Shown piece by piece: positions 18,212-27,111 of a stretch of DNA of 64,000 bases. The notes beneath the pieces are model-generated. The model searched no databases. It saw nothing but the letters and a program-made list of their open reading frames with translations, and was not told where the DNA came from. Location: positions 620,001-684,000 of the forward strand of contig NZ_JARXYP010000001.1 in the NCBI RefSeq assembly GCF_029893805.1. The letters run 5' to 3'. The position numbers and the translations under genes were made by a program. Every line of letters begins with the position of its first letter. Positions within the stretch are counted from its first letter, which is position 1. The stretch comes from Streptomyces sp. SAI-135 (GTDB lineage: Bacteria > Actinomycetota > Actinomycetes > Streptomycetales > Streptomycetaceae).

Positions 18212-18588
18212 GAGCGCTCCGGAGTGAGGGCCGGCTCGTGTCGCCGGGGAGTCTGAGGGTTCCTCTGGGCACAACGTGGAAGATCGATCGTGCGGGGGCC
18301 TGTGGTGGCAGATCGTTGATCGGGCCACGAGTGGGTGCGCGTCCTGTGGCGCGATGCCGACGGTGTTGGTGCGTCAACGTATGGGACAGAACGATGGAGG
18401 TCTTTCGACAGATGTCACGATCTGTGCCCTCATGCCTCGACAGCTCGACAATGCGTCGGGCGTCCGGCGCATGATGCGTCCGCGATGCGCTGCGTCGGAT
18501 CACGGCTGTCCGCACAGCGGTCGGCGTGGCCCCACAGGCCCTCCACCCGCACGTCTGCTGCCTGCGGAGGGGCGCGCTCGACGACGCC
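18212..18588. other. Upstream region of the Liv-type operon
   Basis: About 380 bp with no convincing ORF. It must carry the promoter for the minus-strand importer operon. A short dyad GTTG-N6-CAAC is present near 18364, too small to assign. Confidence 0.35.
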
Positions 18589-18956
18589 TCAAGAGGTCGT
18601 TTTCTCTCGTAGGTCGGTCATGATCAGATGGACCGTGGCCTCGGAACGGTGCGGTGGGGTTCGTGATCGCGGACCAGGCGACGGAGCAGCAATCAGCCAG
18701 CCGTGTCGAAGTGAGTCCCCCGCTCCCGGGGGCACGTTGCACGATGTCAACGTCAATGCCGAGATCCGGGGCATCCTCGACGAAGTTCTTGCCGTAATCG
18801 CTGTCGACCGGACCATGCGCATGCCGGGCTGGGCGGCGTCGACCTGGTCAACATGGTGGGTGCCGGGCCGCGGTGACCAGCACCGCGAGCAGGAGGCCGA
18901 GCATGTCGGTCACGATGCTGCGCTTCCTGCCCCCACGGTGCACTGACGGCCAGGCA
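18589..18956 (-). pseudogene. Decayed IS5-family transposase (C-terminal part)
   Basis: The translated minus strand gives, in successive frames, GRKRSIVTDMLGLLLAVLVTAA, then DYGKNFVEDAPDLGIDVDIVQ and QRAPGS, and finally VHLIMTDLREKTTS before a TGA at 18589. These are in the order seen in the DDE domain of IS5-group transposases, including the aspartate strand and the C-terminal MTDL tail. At least two frame changes and a stop separate the pieces, so it is non-functional. No terminal inverted repeats could be recognised. Confidence 0.7.
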
Positions 18957-19387
18957 GACGGCCTGGGAATTCCCATGACAGTGGCCTGGTCACCTCATGA
19001 CAACCCGGTCCCACCCGGTGCGGACAGCCGCGGCCACCGCTCCCGTCTCCGCCGTCGGGGCGCCAAGGCGGCCAGCGCCGGGCCAGTCAACCTTCGAGCC
19101 GGTCGCCGGAGCCTCAGCACAGCCGAGCACGCGTCAACGGGTGACAGCGCGCAGCGCAGCCGAGGGGAGCACAAGGATCGAGAATCGCCCGCGCCCCCGG
19201 GCATGCGGATACCTGGGCGACGGCAGATCGTGCGGACGAGACCCGCGACTCCCTGAACCGGACATCGTCCCACCCGGGTCTGCTCACAACCCTGGAACGG
19301 CATCCCGGTCTCGCCGCCACCGCCCGTTGAGCGCCCACGCACAGCAGACGCCTGGCAAAGACAACCCTCCGAAGGGAATCATCACTT
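18957..19387. other. Degenerate region between two pseudogenes
   Basis: About 430 bp. Several frames stay open because of GC content, but none has recognisable domains or a ribosome site. It is probably further debris of mobile elements. Confidence 0.35.
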
Positions 19388-19438
19388 AGGTCTTCTCGGC
19401 AACCTGATGGTTGCAGTGAGTGACGACACGTTGGGCGA
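19388..19438. repeat. Copy A of an imperfect direct repeat of about 50 bp
   Basis: It begins AGGTCTTCTCGGC and continues through a TGAGTGACGACACGTTGG-like end. A second copy lies at 19752-19803. The first 13 bases are identical and the remainder is roughly three-quarters identical by eye. The copies flank the MerR fragment. Confidence 0.55.
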
Positions 19439-19742
19439 GGAGCAGGATCTCCTTGACGCCAGCCGCAGCTCCGGCGGGCAGCGGCACTACCCAGACAGCG
19501 CGGTCGCCCGGGTCAGGCTGATCCAGCAGCTCTACGCTGCGGGCCCGCCGAGCAGAACCGTCCGCCAGGTGCTTCCGTGCGTGGACTCGGGTGAAGTGAC
19601 CCCGGCCCTGCTGGAGCAGTCGGCCGCAGAGCGTGACCGTATCGACCAGCAGATCACCGGCCCGCTGAGCGTGCGCGAGCGGCTCGACGACGTGATCGTC
19701 GCGGCGAAGAACCCCGCCCCTGACTGCAGCCGCGCGCACTGA
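19407..19742 (+). pseudogene. MerR-family regulator fragment
   Basis: The frame reads GEEQDLLDASRSSGGQRHYP, then DSAVARVRLIQQLYAAGPPS, SRTVRQVLPCVDSGEVTPAL and AERDRIDQQI. This matches the second half of a MerR winged helix (YYEEQGLL..GQRHY) and its coiled-coil dimerisation helix. The first recognition helix is missing: the 5' end is replaced by the direct-repeat sequence, so the DNA-binding domain is incomplete. It is 111 residues as an ORF against about 120-140 for intact relatives. Most likely a dead remnant truncated by a mobile element. Confidence 0.65.
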
Positions 19743-19751
19743 GAAGGATTG

Positions 19752-19803
19752 AGGTCTTCTCGGCTACGTGACCGGTTACGGTGCGTGATGACACGCTGGT
19801 CGA
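19752..19803. repeat. Copy B of the imperfect direct repeat
   Basis: It matches copy A at 19388-19438, starting with the same 13 bases and ending in GATGACACGCTGG. It may mark the end of a lost insertion sequence, with copy A as the other scar. Confidence 0.5.
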
Positions 19804-20274
19804 CGCGACAATGACCCGGCGTCAGGTATGCGTGAAGCCCCTCGTCCTGCTCCAGCTCGAACATGGCCGCACCGCCTGAACGAAGATCCCAAAACATCAC
19901 GAGACGTTGCCGAGAAGGGCGACGCCGTCCCCACGGTCGATGCCGCTCAGGTCCAAGCCTGCTCGGCAAGGCCGCGGCCGGGCTCGCGGGCACCTCGAAT
20001 CCTCCATGGCGCCGCTGTTCGACAAGCTCATCGATATCGCCGGAACGTGCTCCCCACGGTCCGTGCCCTGCTTCAACACAGGACCGGGCACCACCGTGGA
20101 CACGGTACGGCGCTGGTGGCCACAGACCACCTCGGAATGGCTCCAGCGCACCGAGCTTGAGCCAACGCCCTGTCCGGCCCAGATCAGCGGCGTACCCGCG
20201 AACGTGCTGGCGCGGGCACTGCTGACCGCTGTCGAGGAACTGCGGCGATCTCCCGTCGGGCGGCGCCGTGGGCG
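19804..20274. other. Unassigned region before the LysR gene
   Basis: A plus-strand frame (19907-20278) stays open for 123 codons and ends in ARALLTAVEELRRSP. Another minus-strand frame carries FELEQDEGLHAYLTPGHC. Neither could be assigned to a family with confidence. Given the adjacent scars, transposase debris is the likeliest explanation. Confidence 0.3.
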
Positions 20275-21180
20275 CTAGTGAGGCGGGTCAACAGAGCTCA
20301 GACGCTTCGACAGGCCCGCGGAGAGATGGTCGATGAACTGGGCGGCCCGCTGCGAAAGGTGTTCGTCGCCTCCGTGCAACGCGTAGATGTCAGCGGCGGG
20401 TGTCGGAATGTGCGGCAGTACCCGGACGAGGTCGCCCCGTTCGAGATACGGCCTGACGTGCCATTCCGAACGCATGATCACCCCTCGCCCCTGAAGCGCC
20501 CAGTCCGTCACCACATATCCGTCGTTGCTCGCCAGGCTGCCGTGTACGCGCATCTGCCGGGGATGAGCCGTGTCGCCGAAGCGCCAGAGCGCGTAGTCGC
20601 TCTCCTTCTCACGCAACACGATGCAGTTGTGCCGGGCCAGATCGTCGATGCTCTCGGGGACGCCGCGTTCAGCGAGGTAGGACGGTGCCGCACAGGGCAC
20701 GCGGCGGTTCGCGGCCAGACGTCGCATGCGCAGCGACGAATCGGGAGGCATGCCCACATGGACAGCCACGTCGAAGGTGCGTCGGTGGGGACGCAGCGGA
20801 AGCTCAGAGGTCTGCAGTCGTACACGCAGGTGAGGGTGGGCTGCACCGAACTCGCCCAGCAGCGGGGCCACATGAGCCCGCCCCAGGCCCAGAGTGGCCT
20901 CGACGACCAGCAACCCGCGCAGGTCCGCGGATTGATCGGCCAGTGAGTCCTCCAGGTCCCGGACCTGGTCAAGAATCGCCTGGCTGCGTGCCGCGTATCG
21001 CTCACCTTCCGAGGTCAGTACGAGCCGACGGGCACCGCGCTGGACGAGTCGGGCGTCCAGACGGCGTTCCAGCGCGCTGAGGCGTTTGCTGACAGCCGAC
21101 AGGGAACAGCCCAGCTCGCGCGATGCGGCGGTCAGGGTCTCGTTCGAGGCGACGACCTGAAAAAACCACAGGTCATCCAT
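20275..21180 (-). CDS. LysR-family transcriptional regulator
   Basis: 301 residues from ATG 21180. ATG 21231 is a possible longer start, and neither has a strong ribosome site. The N-terminal winged helix is clear (FFQVVASNETLTAASRELGC, then SLSAVSKRLSALERRLDARL, then RGARRLVLTSEGERY). The remainder is the LysR substrate-binding domain, ending with DIYALHGGDEHLSQRAAQFIDHL as in the CrgA/TtuA-like subgroup. It diverges from the tartrate-dehydrogenase-type gene across 182 bp. This is the classical LysR arrangement, so it probably controls the 21.3-26.6 kb genes and itself. Confidence 0.9.
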   Translation of the reverse strand: MDDLWFFQVVASNETLTAASRELGCSLSAVSKRLSALERRLDARLVQRGARRLVLTSEGERYAARSQAILDQVRDLEDSLADQSADLRGLLVVEATLGLGRAHVAPLLGEFGAAHPHLRVRLQTSELPLRPHRRTFDVAVHVGMPPDSSLRMRRLAANRRVPCAAPSYLAERGVPESIDDLARHNCIVLREKESDYALWRFGDTAHPRQMRVHGSLASNDGYVVTDWALQGRGVIMRSEWHVRPYLERGDLVRVLPHIPTPAADIYALHGGDEHLSQRAAQFIDHLSAGLSKRLSSVDPPH

Positions 21181-21362
21181 CGAGGAGTGTCGCACGTCGG
21201 CCGGCTGCCCAGCCCAGCGGAGGCTTGCCATGGACGAAAGGCTACCTTGCCTTACGCAGTCTTGTTCCGGCTGTTGGTGCTGCCCAAAGTGGGTCCACCC
21301 CGTTGCTCCGCCCACTGCTGGAGCACTGGACTTCCCGTTGGCCCGGACTGAGGAGCGGATTC

Positions 21363-22493
21363 GTGCCGCGCATTTACCGCATTGCCGCCATCCCCGGTGA
21401 CGGGATCGGATCCGAGGTCGTCCCGCAGGGCCTGCGCTGCCTGCGAGCGGTCGCCGACCTGTACGGATTCGGCCTGGAGGTCGTCGAGTTCGACTTCGCA
21501 AGCGCGGATTACTGGCAGCGTCACGGCGTGATGCTCCCCTCCGACTGGAAGAGCGTGCTGGGCTCGTTCGACGCGATCTACTTCGGCGCGGTCGGCTGGC
21601 CCGAAGTGGTCCCCGATCACGTGTCGCTGTGGGGAAGCCTGCTGCAGATGCGCCGCGGCTTCGACCAGTACGTCAATCTGCGGCCGGTCAGGCTGCTGCG
21701 CGGGGTCCGCAGTCCTCTGCGTGATCACCTGCCCGGCGACATCGACTTCCTGGTCGTCCGGGAGAACACCGAGGGCGAGTACTCCAGCATCGGCGGTCGG
21801 ATCTTCGAAGGCACTGAGCGGGAAACCGTTCTGCAGGAGACCGTGATGACCCGAACCGGCGTCGACCGCGTGCTGCGCTACGCCTTCGAGCTGGCTGCCT
21901 CTCGCCCGACCCCGCACCTGACCTGGGCGACCAAGAGCAACGGCATAGCGATCTCCATGCCGTACTGGGACGAGCGGGCGGCCGAGATGGCCGCACAGTA
22001 TCCGCACGTCGCCGCCGACAAGGAGCACATCGACATCCTCTCGGCCAACTTCGTCCTGCGGCCCCAGCATTACGACGTCGTGGTGGCCAGCAACCTGTTC
22101 GGAGACATACTCTCCGACCTCGGCCCGGCCGTTACGGGCACCATCGGTATCGCCCCCAGTGCCAACATCAACCCTGAGGGCACGTACCCCAGCCTCTTCG
22201 AACCGGTCCATGGTTCGGCACCGGACATCGCCGGGCTCGGCGTGGCCAACCCCGTCGGACAGATCTGGAGCGGCGCGATGATGCTCGACCACCTGGGCGA
22301 ACACGCCGCCGCCGCACGAATGGTGACCGCGATCGAAGAGGTCCTGGACAAGCAGCCCGAGGTCCTGACCCCCGACCTGGGCGGGTCCGGCACCACGGAG
22401 GGCCTTGGGGCAGCGATCGCGGACCGCATCGCCACGCACCCGCCGGCGAACGCGAACGAAAAGCTCGGCAACGAGACGCGTACCACGGCCTGA
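21363..22493 (+). CDS. Tartrate/isopropylmalate/isocitrate-type beta-decarboxylating dehydrogenase
   Basis: 376 residues from GTG 21363, with GAGGAG 9 bases upstream. The N-terminal IAAIPGDGIGSEVV, the RENTEGEYSSIGGR loop, and the signature NLFGDILSDLGPAVTGTIGI followed by GTYPSLFEPVHGSAPDIAG define the family. The asparagine-rich GIAPSANINPEG segment is typical of tartrate dehydrogenase/decarboxylase (TtuC/YeaU). It would oxidise tartrate or D-malate with NAD and Mn. The next enzyme gene encodes a D-2-hydroxyacid dehydrogenase, as in tartrate (ttu) clusters. D-malate dehydrogenase is the main alternative. Confidence 0.87.
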   Translation: MPRIYRIAAIPGDGIGSEVVPQGLRCLRAVADLYGFGLEVVEFDFASADYWQRHGVMLPSDWKSVLGSFDAIYFGAVGWPEVVPDHVSLWGSLLQMRRGFDQYVNLRPVRLLRGVRSPLRDHLPGDIDFLVVRENTEGEYSSIGGRIFEGTERETVLQETVMTRTGVDRVLRYAFELAASRPTPHLTWATKSNGIAISMPYWDERAAEMAAQYPHVAADKEHIDILSANFVLRPQHYDVVVASNLFGDILSDLGPAVTGTIGIAPSANINPEGTYPSLFEPVHGSAPDIAGLGVANPVGQIWSGAMMLDHLGEHAAAARMVTAIEEVLDKQPEVLTPDLGGSGTTEGLGAAIADRIATHPPANANEKLGNETRTTA

Positions 22494-22584
22494 GACGCCG
22501 GACGTCCTGTAATCACGCATCGGTGCGACACGCATCTCATTCACCAGCCTCCTCCCTGAGTGGAGGCACGAAGGGGGGAAGCTC

Positions 22585-23901
22585 ATGAGGACGATGTCAC
22601 CAGGGCAGCACCAGGGGACCTGGCGCATCACACTCCTGGCCGCCCTCGCGGTGTTCGCGCAGGAATCGACCTGGAACTTCTACGAGTCCCAAGTGCCTCC
22701 CATGCTCAGGGAGCACATCTCCAGCGCAGCGGTGGTCGGCATGCTGATGGGCATGGACAACCTGCTGGGCATCTTCATCCAGCCCTGGATGGGCAACAGG
22801 TCCGACCACACCAGGACCGCTTGGGGCCGGCGGATGCCCTACCTCGTGGTCGGCATGCCGGTCGCGGCAGGGCTGTTCATCCTTCTTCCGCACGCGGCGG
22901 CCTCCCTGCCCCTCCTGATCCTGGTGATGTTCTCCTACGCGGTGGTCGCCAACGCCTTCAAACCGATCGCCGAAGCGCTGGTGCCCGACTTCATCGCGCC
23001 TGAACGCCGGAGCCGTGCCAATGCGACGGTGAAAATTGCGACAAGCTTCACAACCATCGCCGCAGCGGTCATCAGCCTCCTCTTGGTCGACGACCACCCC
23101 AAGATCGCCTTCGCCATCCCCGCGGTCATCATGCTGATCTCCGTGGCCGTGCTCGCCGCCACCGTGCGCGACAGCCACTCACCCGCCTACCAGGCCGCGG
23201 TGGCGGAAAGCGAGTCCCGCTCGGAGGACGCAACCAAGCGGCGGCGGGTTCGCGACACGCTCAAGGAGATCGTGCGGGACAGCGATCGCAGCCGCTTGCT
23301 CCTCCTGGCCGCGATCCTCCTGTTCGGCAGCGCATGGTCTGCCTCCCGCTCGCTGATCACTCCCTTCGGGATGGAGACGCTCGGCCTGTCGCGCGGCGAT
23401 GCCGGTGGCCTGACACTGCCCAGCGGTTTCACCTTCATCGCAGCGGCCTATCCGGCAGCGCTTCTCGCCGAGCGCTTCGGACGACTGCGCGTCATCGCGG
23501 GAGGCATGACAGTCTTCGCCGCGGCACTGGTGCTGGGCACTTTCCTGCGGACCGCGACCGGCGTCACCGTGGCGCTGTGCATAGGCGCGGCCGGGGCGGC
23601 CTGCTTCCTCGTGAACGCGGCCGTGGTCCTGTGGAACCTCGCCCCTTCCGCTCAGGTCTTCGGGACCTACGCGGGCATGTACAGCATCAGCTGGGCCAGC
23701 GGCGGCTTCGTGGGCCCCACCCTGGTCGGCGCCATGGTCGATGGCACAGGCTGGCCTTTGATGCTCATCGACATCGCCTTGATCGCCGCTGTCGCCATCG
23801 CTCTCGTCATACGGATCGACATAGGACGATGGCTCCTGGCCCGGACCCGTACTCATGACGGCCAAACCAGCCGCGCAGACGAAAAGGCAGTGACAGAATG
23901 A
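22585..23901 (+). CDS. MFS transporter, glycoside-pentoside-hexuronide/SLC45-like
   Basis: 438 residues with about 12 hydrophobic segments in two sets of six. The loop after the second helix, SDHTRTAWGRRMPYL, is typical of the GPH/SLC45-type branch rather than of the anion:cation branch. A charged central loop (RSEDATKRRRVRDTLKEIV) separates the halves. GGGGGAAG lies before ATG 22585. It sits between the dehydrogenase and the hydroxyacid dehydrogenase on the same strand, so it is probably the importer of the substrate of this cluster. Confidence 0.87.
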   Translation: MRTMSPGQHQGTWRITLLAALAVFAQESTWNFYESQVPPMLREHISSAAVVGMLMGMDNLLGIFIQPWMGNRSDHTRTAWGRRMPYLVVGMPVAAGLFILLPHAAASLPLLILVMFSYAVVANAFKPIAEALVPDFIAPERRSRANATVKIATSFTTIAAAVISLLLVDDHPKIAFAIPAVIMLISVAVLAATVRDSHSPAYQAAVAESESRSEDATKRRRVRDTLKEIVRDSDRSRLLLLAAILLFGSAWSASRSLITPFGMETLGLSRGDAGGLTLPSGFTFIAAAYPAALLAERFGRLRVIAGGMTVFAAALVLGTFLRTATGVTVALCIGAAGAACFLVNAAVVLWNLAPSAQVFGTYAGMYSISWASGGFVGPTLVGAMVDGTGWPLMLIDIALIAAVAIALVIRIDIGRWLLARTRTHDGQTSRADEKAVTE

Positions 23902-23908
23902 GGAACCC

Positions 23909-24892
23909 GTGCCGCACATCCTGATCACCACCGACTACCTGCGCCCTGGGGACGAGGTCGACCGCTACCTGCGTACGCGTGGCCACACAACCGTGCACAC
24001 CTCCCTCGCCGGAGTGCGGGACCCTGAACGGATCGCCGAAGCCTATGCCGGCGCCGATGCGGCCCTCGTCGGCCACGAACCTCTGACTGCCGATGTCCTG
24101 CGCCGGGCGCAGCAGTTGCGTGTCATCGTGCGCACCGGCGTGGGATACGACGCCATCGACGTGGCAGCCGCTGGAAAACTGGGGATCACGGTGAGCAACC
24201 TGCCCGGGATCAACGCCAACGCGGTCGCCGAGTACACCCTGGGCCTGCTGCTGGCCTCGGCACGGCGACTGGTGCACAGCGCGACAGCGGTCGCCCAGGG
24301 TGCCTGGCCTCGCCAGCACGGCCGTGAACTGCGCGGAGCCACACTCGGCCTGCTCGGCTACGGCGCGGCAGCGCGGGCCGTCGTACCGCTGGCCCAGGCA
24401 TTCGGCATGCGCGTGCTCTGCACGACCGGTGTCCCGCGCGCCGAACAGGCCGATGCCACCGTGCATTTCGTGGGGCTTCCCGAACTGCTGGCCGAAGCCG
24501 ACTACGTGTCGGTGCACACGGCGCTCACCGAGCGGTCCCGCGGCCTGCTGGGCGCTGAGGCATTCCGCGCGATGAAACCGACCGCCGTATTGATCAACAC
24601 CGCTCGTGGAGCCATCGTCGACGAACACGCTCTGGCCGAGGCCGTGCGCACCGGGCAGATCGCCGGTGCGGCATTGGACGTGACCGTCCAGGAACCACTC
24701 CCCTCCGACAGCCCGCTGCGCGGTGTGGACGGCATCGTCGTCTATTCGCACATGGCCGGTCAGACGGACCAAGCCCGTGCGGCAGCCGCTTCGGAAGGGG
24801 CCGACGAGCTTCTCGCGGCGCTCGCCGGGCGCCCGCGCTTCGCGGTGAACACCCCTCACCTGGCCGGCCCGCCCGCCAAGCGGACCGGCTGA
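23909..24892 (+). CDS. D-isomer-specific 2-hydroxyacid dehydrogenase
   Basis: 327 residues from GTG 23909, with AGGAA 3 bases before it and 7 bp after the MFS stop. The catalytic arginine lies in VRTGVGYDAIDV, the NAD motif is LGLLGYGAAARAVV (GxGxxxR variant), and INTARGAIVDEHAL and the acidic residue/histidine pair region (TVQEPLP; VYSHMAGQT) follow. In tartrate clusters the second oxidoreductase reduces hydroxypyruvate to glycerate. A phosphoglycerate-dehydrogenase-like or glyoxylate-reductase activity is equally compatible. Confidence 0.86.
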   Translation: MPHILITTDYLRPGDEVDRYLRTRGHTTVHTSLAGVRDPERIAEAYAGADAALVGHEPLTADVLRRAQQLRVIVRTGVGYDAIDVAAAGKLGITVSNLPGINANAVAEYTLGLLLASARRLVHSATAVAQGAWPRQHGRELRGATLGLLGYGAAARAVVPLAQAFGMRVLCTTGVPRAEQADATVHFVGLPELLAEADYVSVHTALTERSRGLLGAEAFRAMKPTAVLINTARGAIVDEHALAEAVRTGQIAGAALDVTVQEPLPSDSPLRGVDGIVVYSHMAGQTDQARAAAASEGADELLAALAGRPRFAVNTPHLAGPPAKRTG

Positions 24893-24937
24893 ACCAACCA
24901 CCCACCCTGACACGACCAGACGCCAGAGAAGGAACCG

Positions 24938-26329
24938 ATGAGCACGAAGGACACACCGGCCGAGAAGGTAGGCATTCTGGTGCCTGCGGGCATGCTCGGC
25001 GCCGGCTTCAGCGAGGCGACCGTCGAGCGGGGCCTGGCGCTCGGCGCCGACGTCATAGCCATCGACGGCGGCAGCACCGACTCCGGCCCCCACTACCTCG
25101 GTGCGTCCGTGCCCAAGACCACCACGGCCGCGGTCGCCCGTGACCTTCGCATCCTGCTCAAGGCAGCGGCGCGTGCGGACATTCCGCTGATCGTCGGCTC
25201 ATGCGGCACCAGCGGAACCGACAGCGGAGTCGACTGGGTCGCCGGCATCGTGGCCGACATCCAGTCCGAAGAGCATCTGCAACTGAACGTCGCCCGCATC
25301 TACAGCGAGCAGGACGCCACCACCCTCAAACAGCACCTGGAGGCCGGCCGTATCCACGCCTTGCCGCCGCTGGGCGAGTTGCAGGCCGAAACGCTGGAGA
25401 GCTGTACGCACATCGTCGGCATGATGGGCCACGAACCCATCGTCGCCGCGCTCGAAGCAGGCGCCCACGTCGTGCTCGCCGGCCGAGCTACGGACACCGC
25501 CGTCGCCGCGGCGTACCCCCTCATGAAAGGGATGCTTGCCGGTCCGACCTGGCACGCGTCCAAAATCGTGGAATGCGGTGGCCAGTGCACCACCAACCCG
25601 CGCGCGGGCGGCGTGTTCGCCACAATCGACGCCGACGGGTTCACCATCGAACCGCTCGATCCGACCGCAGCCTGCACACCGCACTCGGTCGCCGCCCACA
25701 TGCTCTACGAGACAGCCAATCCCTTCCAGATGCGTGAGCCCGCCGGCACCCTGGACGTCCGCGACGCCACCTACACATCCCTCGACGACCGCACCGTACG
25801 GGTCGAGGGTTCATGCTTCCACACCGCCGACCAGCACACGGTCAAGCTCGAAGGCGCCCGGATCACCGGCTACGAAACCATGTCGTTCTCCGCGATCCGC
25901 GACCCGCACATCCTCGCCAACATCGAAGCCTGGGCAGAACTCCTGCACACCATCCTTCGGCAACGGGTGGAGCAAACCCTCGGGCTGCGAGAAGACGCCT
26001 ACGCCTTCGACGTCCGCCTCTACGGCTACAACGCCGTACTGGAAGGACTCGACCCGGCCTCGGGACCACCGCGGGAGGTAGGCGTCATGCTTCTGGTCAG
26101 CGCCGCCGACCAGGGCACCGCTACCGCCATCGCCAAGATCGCCAACCCGCTGATGCTGCATCTGCCCACGGCCGACATGGACTATCTGCCCAGCCTCGCG
26201 TTCGCCACCTCACCGGCGGAGACCGAACGCGGCCCCGCCTACGAGTTCGTCCTCAACCACGTCGTCGACACCGACACCCCCACCGACATGTTCCGCCTCG
26301 TCCTCCAGGAAGCCACGCACCGTGCCTGA
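24938..26329 (+). CDS. AtuA-family protein (acyclic terpene utilisation; DUF1446)
   Basis: 463 residues covering the AtuA domain (VGILVPAGMLGAGFSEATVE, IAIDGGSTDSGPHYLG, IVGSCGTSGTDSGVDWV, HVVLAGRATDTAVAAAYPL). GAGAAGGAACC precedes ATG 24938. The named member is essential for growth on citronellol/geraniol in Pseudomonas, but the biochemical activity of the family is unresolved. Here it travels with hydroxy-acid dehydrogenases, not with terpenoid genes. This suggests a broader role in acid or acyl-CoA metabolism. It overlaps the DUF4387 gene by 8 bp. Confidence 0.86.
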   Translation: MSTKDTPAEKVGILVPAGMLGAGFSEATVERGLALGADVIAIDGGSTDSGPHYLGASVPKTTTAAVARDLRILLKAAARADIPLIVGSCGTSGTDSGVDWVAGIVADIQSEEHLQLNVARIYSEQDATTLKQHLEAGRIHALPPLGELQAETLESCTHIVGMMGHEPIVAALEAGAHVVLAGRATDTAVAAAYPLMKGMLAGPTWHASKIVECGGQCTTNPRAGGVFATIDADGFTIEPLDPTAACTPHSVAAHMLYETANPFQMREPAGTLDVRDATYTSLDDRTVRVEGSCFHTADQHTVKLEGARITGYETMSFSAIRDPHILANIEAWAELLHTILRQRVEQTLGLREDAYAFDVRLYGYNAVLEGLDPASGPPREVGVMLLVSAADQGTATAIAKIANPLMLHLPTADMDYLPSLAFATSPAETERGPAYEFVLNHVVDTDTPTDMFRLVLQEATHRA

Positions 26330-26642
26330 GACCACACTTGCCGACCTCGCCCACGAGATCCGGTCGAAGAACGCCGGCCCGTTCTGGGTCACCATGGAGC
26401 TGTTCATGCGCGACGCCGACGGCTACCGCATCGCCGCCGACCCCAGTTTCCTCAACGAGGGCACCATCGCCCGGCTGTACGACGTGGACGAAACGACAGT
26501 CGCCCTCTACCGGATCCCCTCGCTGAACGTCGTCAAAATCTCCTTCCCCCGCCCCGTCAGCCAAGGCTCCTTGCGGGACCGGGACATGCATGCCGGTCAG
26601 CACCACGTACCGCTCGCCGTGCTGCCTGTCCAACCCGGGTAG
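26322..26642 (+). CDS. DUF4387-family small protein, AtuA partner
   Basis: 106 residues from GTG 26322, which overlaps the AtuA stop. The family core is visible: LADLAHEIRSKNAGPFWVTM, then ELFMRDADGYR, SFLNEGTIARLYDV, and VKISFPRPVSQGSLRDRDMH. DUF4387 genes are typically paired with AtuA genes, and the 8-bp overlap suggests a stoichiometric complex. The function is not known. The final 45 bp overlap a minus-strand open frame. Confidence 0.83.
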   Translation: MPETTLADLAHEIRSKNAGPFWVTMELFMRDADGYRIAADPSFLNEGTIARLYDVDETTVALYRIPSLNVVKISFPRPVSQGSLRDRDMHAGQHHVPLAVLPVQPG

Positions 26643-26899
26643 TGGTACGCCCGCCTGAGACTGCCCGGACGCGGAACGGCATGCGGGGTGACCGTGCCCG
26701 TGATCATCCTGCGGACCTCGGTCAGCTTCACGCGGACCACTCCCGCCTCGTAGGCCTGCAGGACATCACCGTCCGCCGTGAACGGGTAGCCGTCCAACCG
26801 CGTGTAGACCAGTGGCGCCCAGCCCTTCGTCGCGATGGTGTCGCCCAGCATCGCGAGTTCTGAGCGGACGTGGCTGCGGGTCAGTTCGGTGGCCCGCAT
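26597..26899 (-). pseudogene. Truncated ORF of unknown function, strong coding bias
   Basis: 100 codons from ATG 26899 with very high G/C third-position use. The same frame continues open upstream to about 26945 (HPESWDPGAEAGQARGLL) until a TAG, with no start codon in that stretch. The protein core (SELAMLGDTIATKGWAPLVY, PFTADGDVLQAYEAGVVRVK) looks genuine but I cannot assign it. Most likely the N-terminal part was lost and the 3' end now runs 45 bp into the DUF4387 gene. A short intact gene is less likely. Confidence 0.4.
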
Positions 26900-27075
26900 C
26901 AGCAGGCCGCGGGCCTGGCCCGCTTCAGCACCCGGGTCCCACGATTCCGGATGGAGCGGGAGTCGCTATGACGGAGCGGTGATCACCGTCAAAACCGGGA
27001 GTTCCCTGCGGCCACAGGCGCAGTCAGAGGTGTCCCCCGATTCGCGTACAGGCAGGTTCAAAGACGGATTCTGAC

Positions 27076-27091
27076 CGCCTGTCCAGGCGGC
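27076..27091 (-). terminator. Short hairpin downstream of the response-regulator gene
   Basis: CCGCCTG, TC loop, CAGGCGG. It is a perfect 7-bp stem 20 bp after the stop of the minus-strand two-component operon. It lacks a T-run, which is common for actinobacterial terminators. Confidence 0.45.
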
Positions 27092-27111
27092 CAGGCCCAG
27101 AAGCCGAAGCA

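Noticed and set aside
19907..20278. 123-codon plus-strand ORF before the LysR gene
   Set aside because: No domain recognised and it sits in transposon debris; not enough to call a gene.
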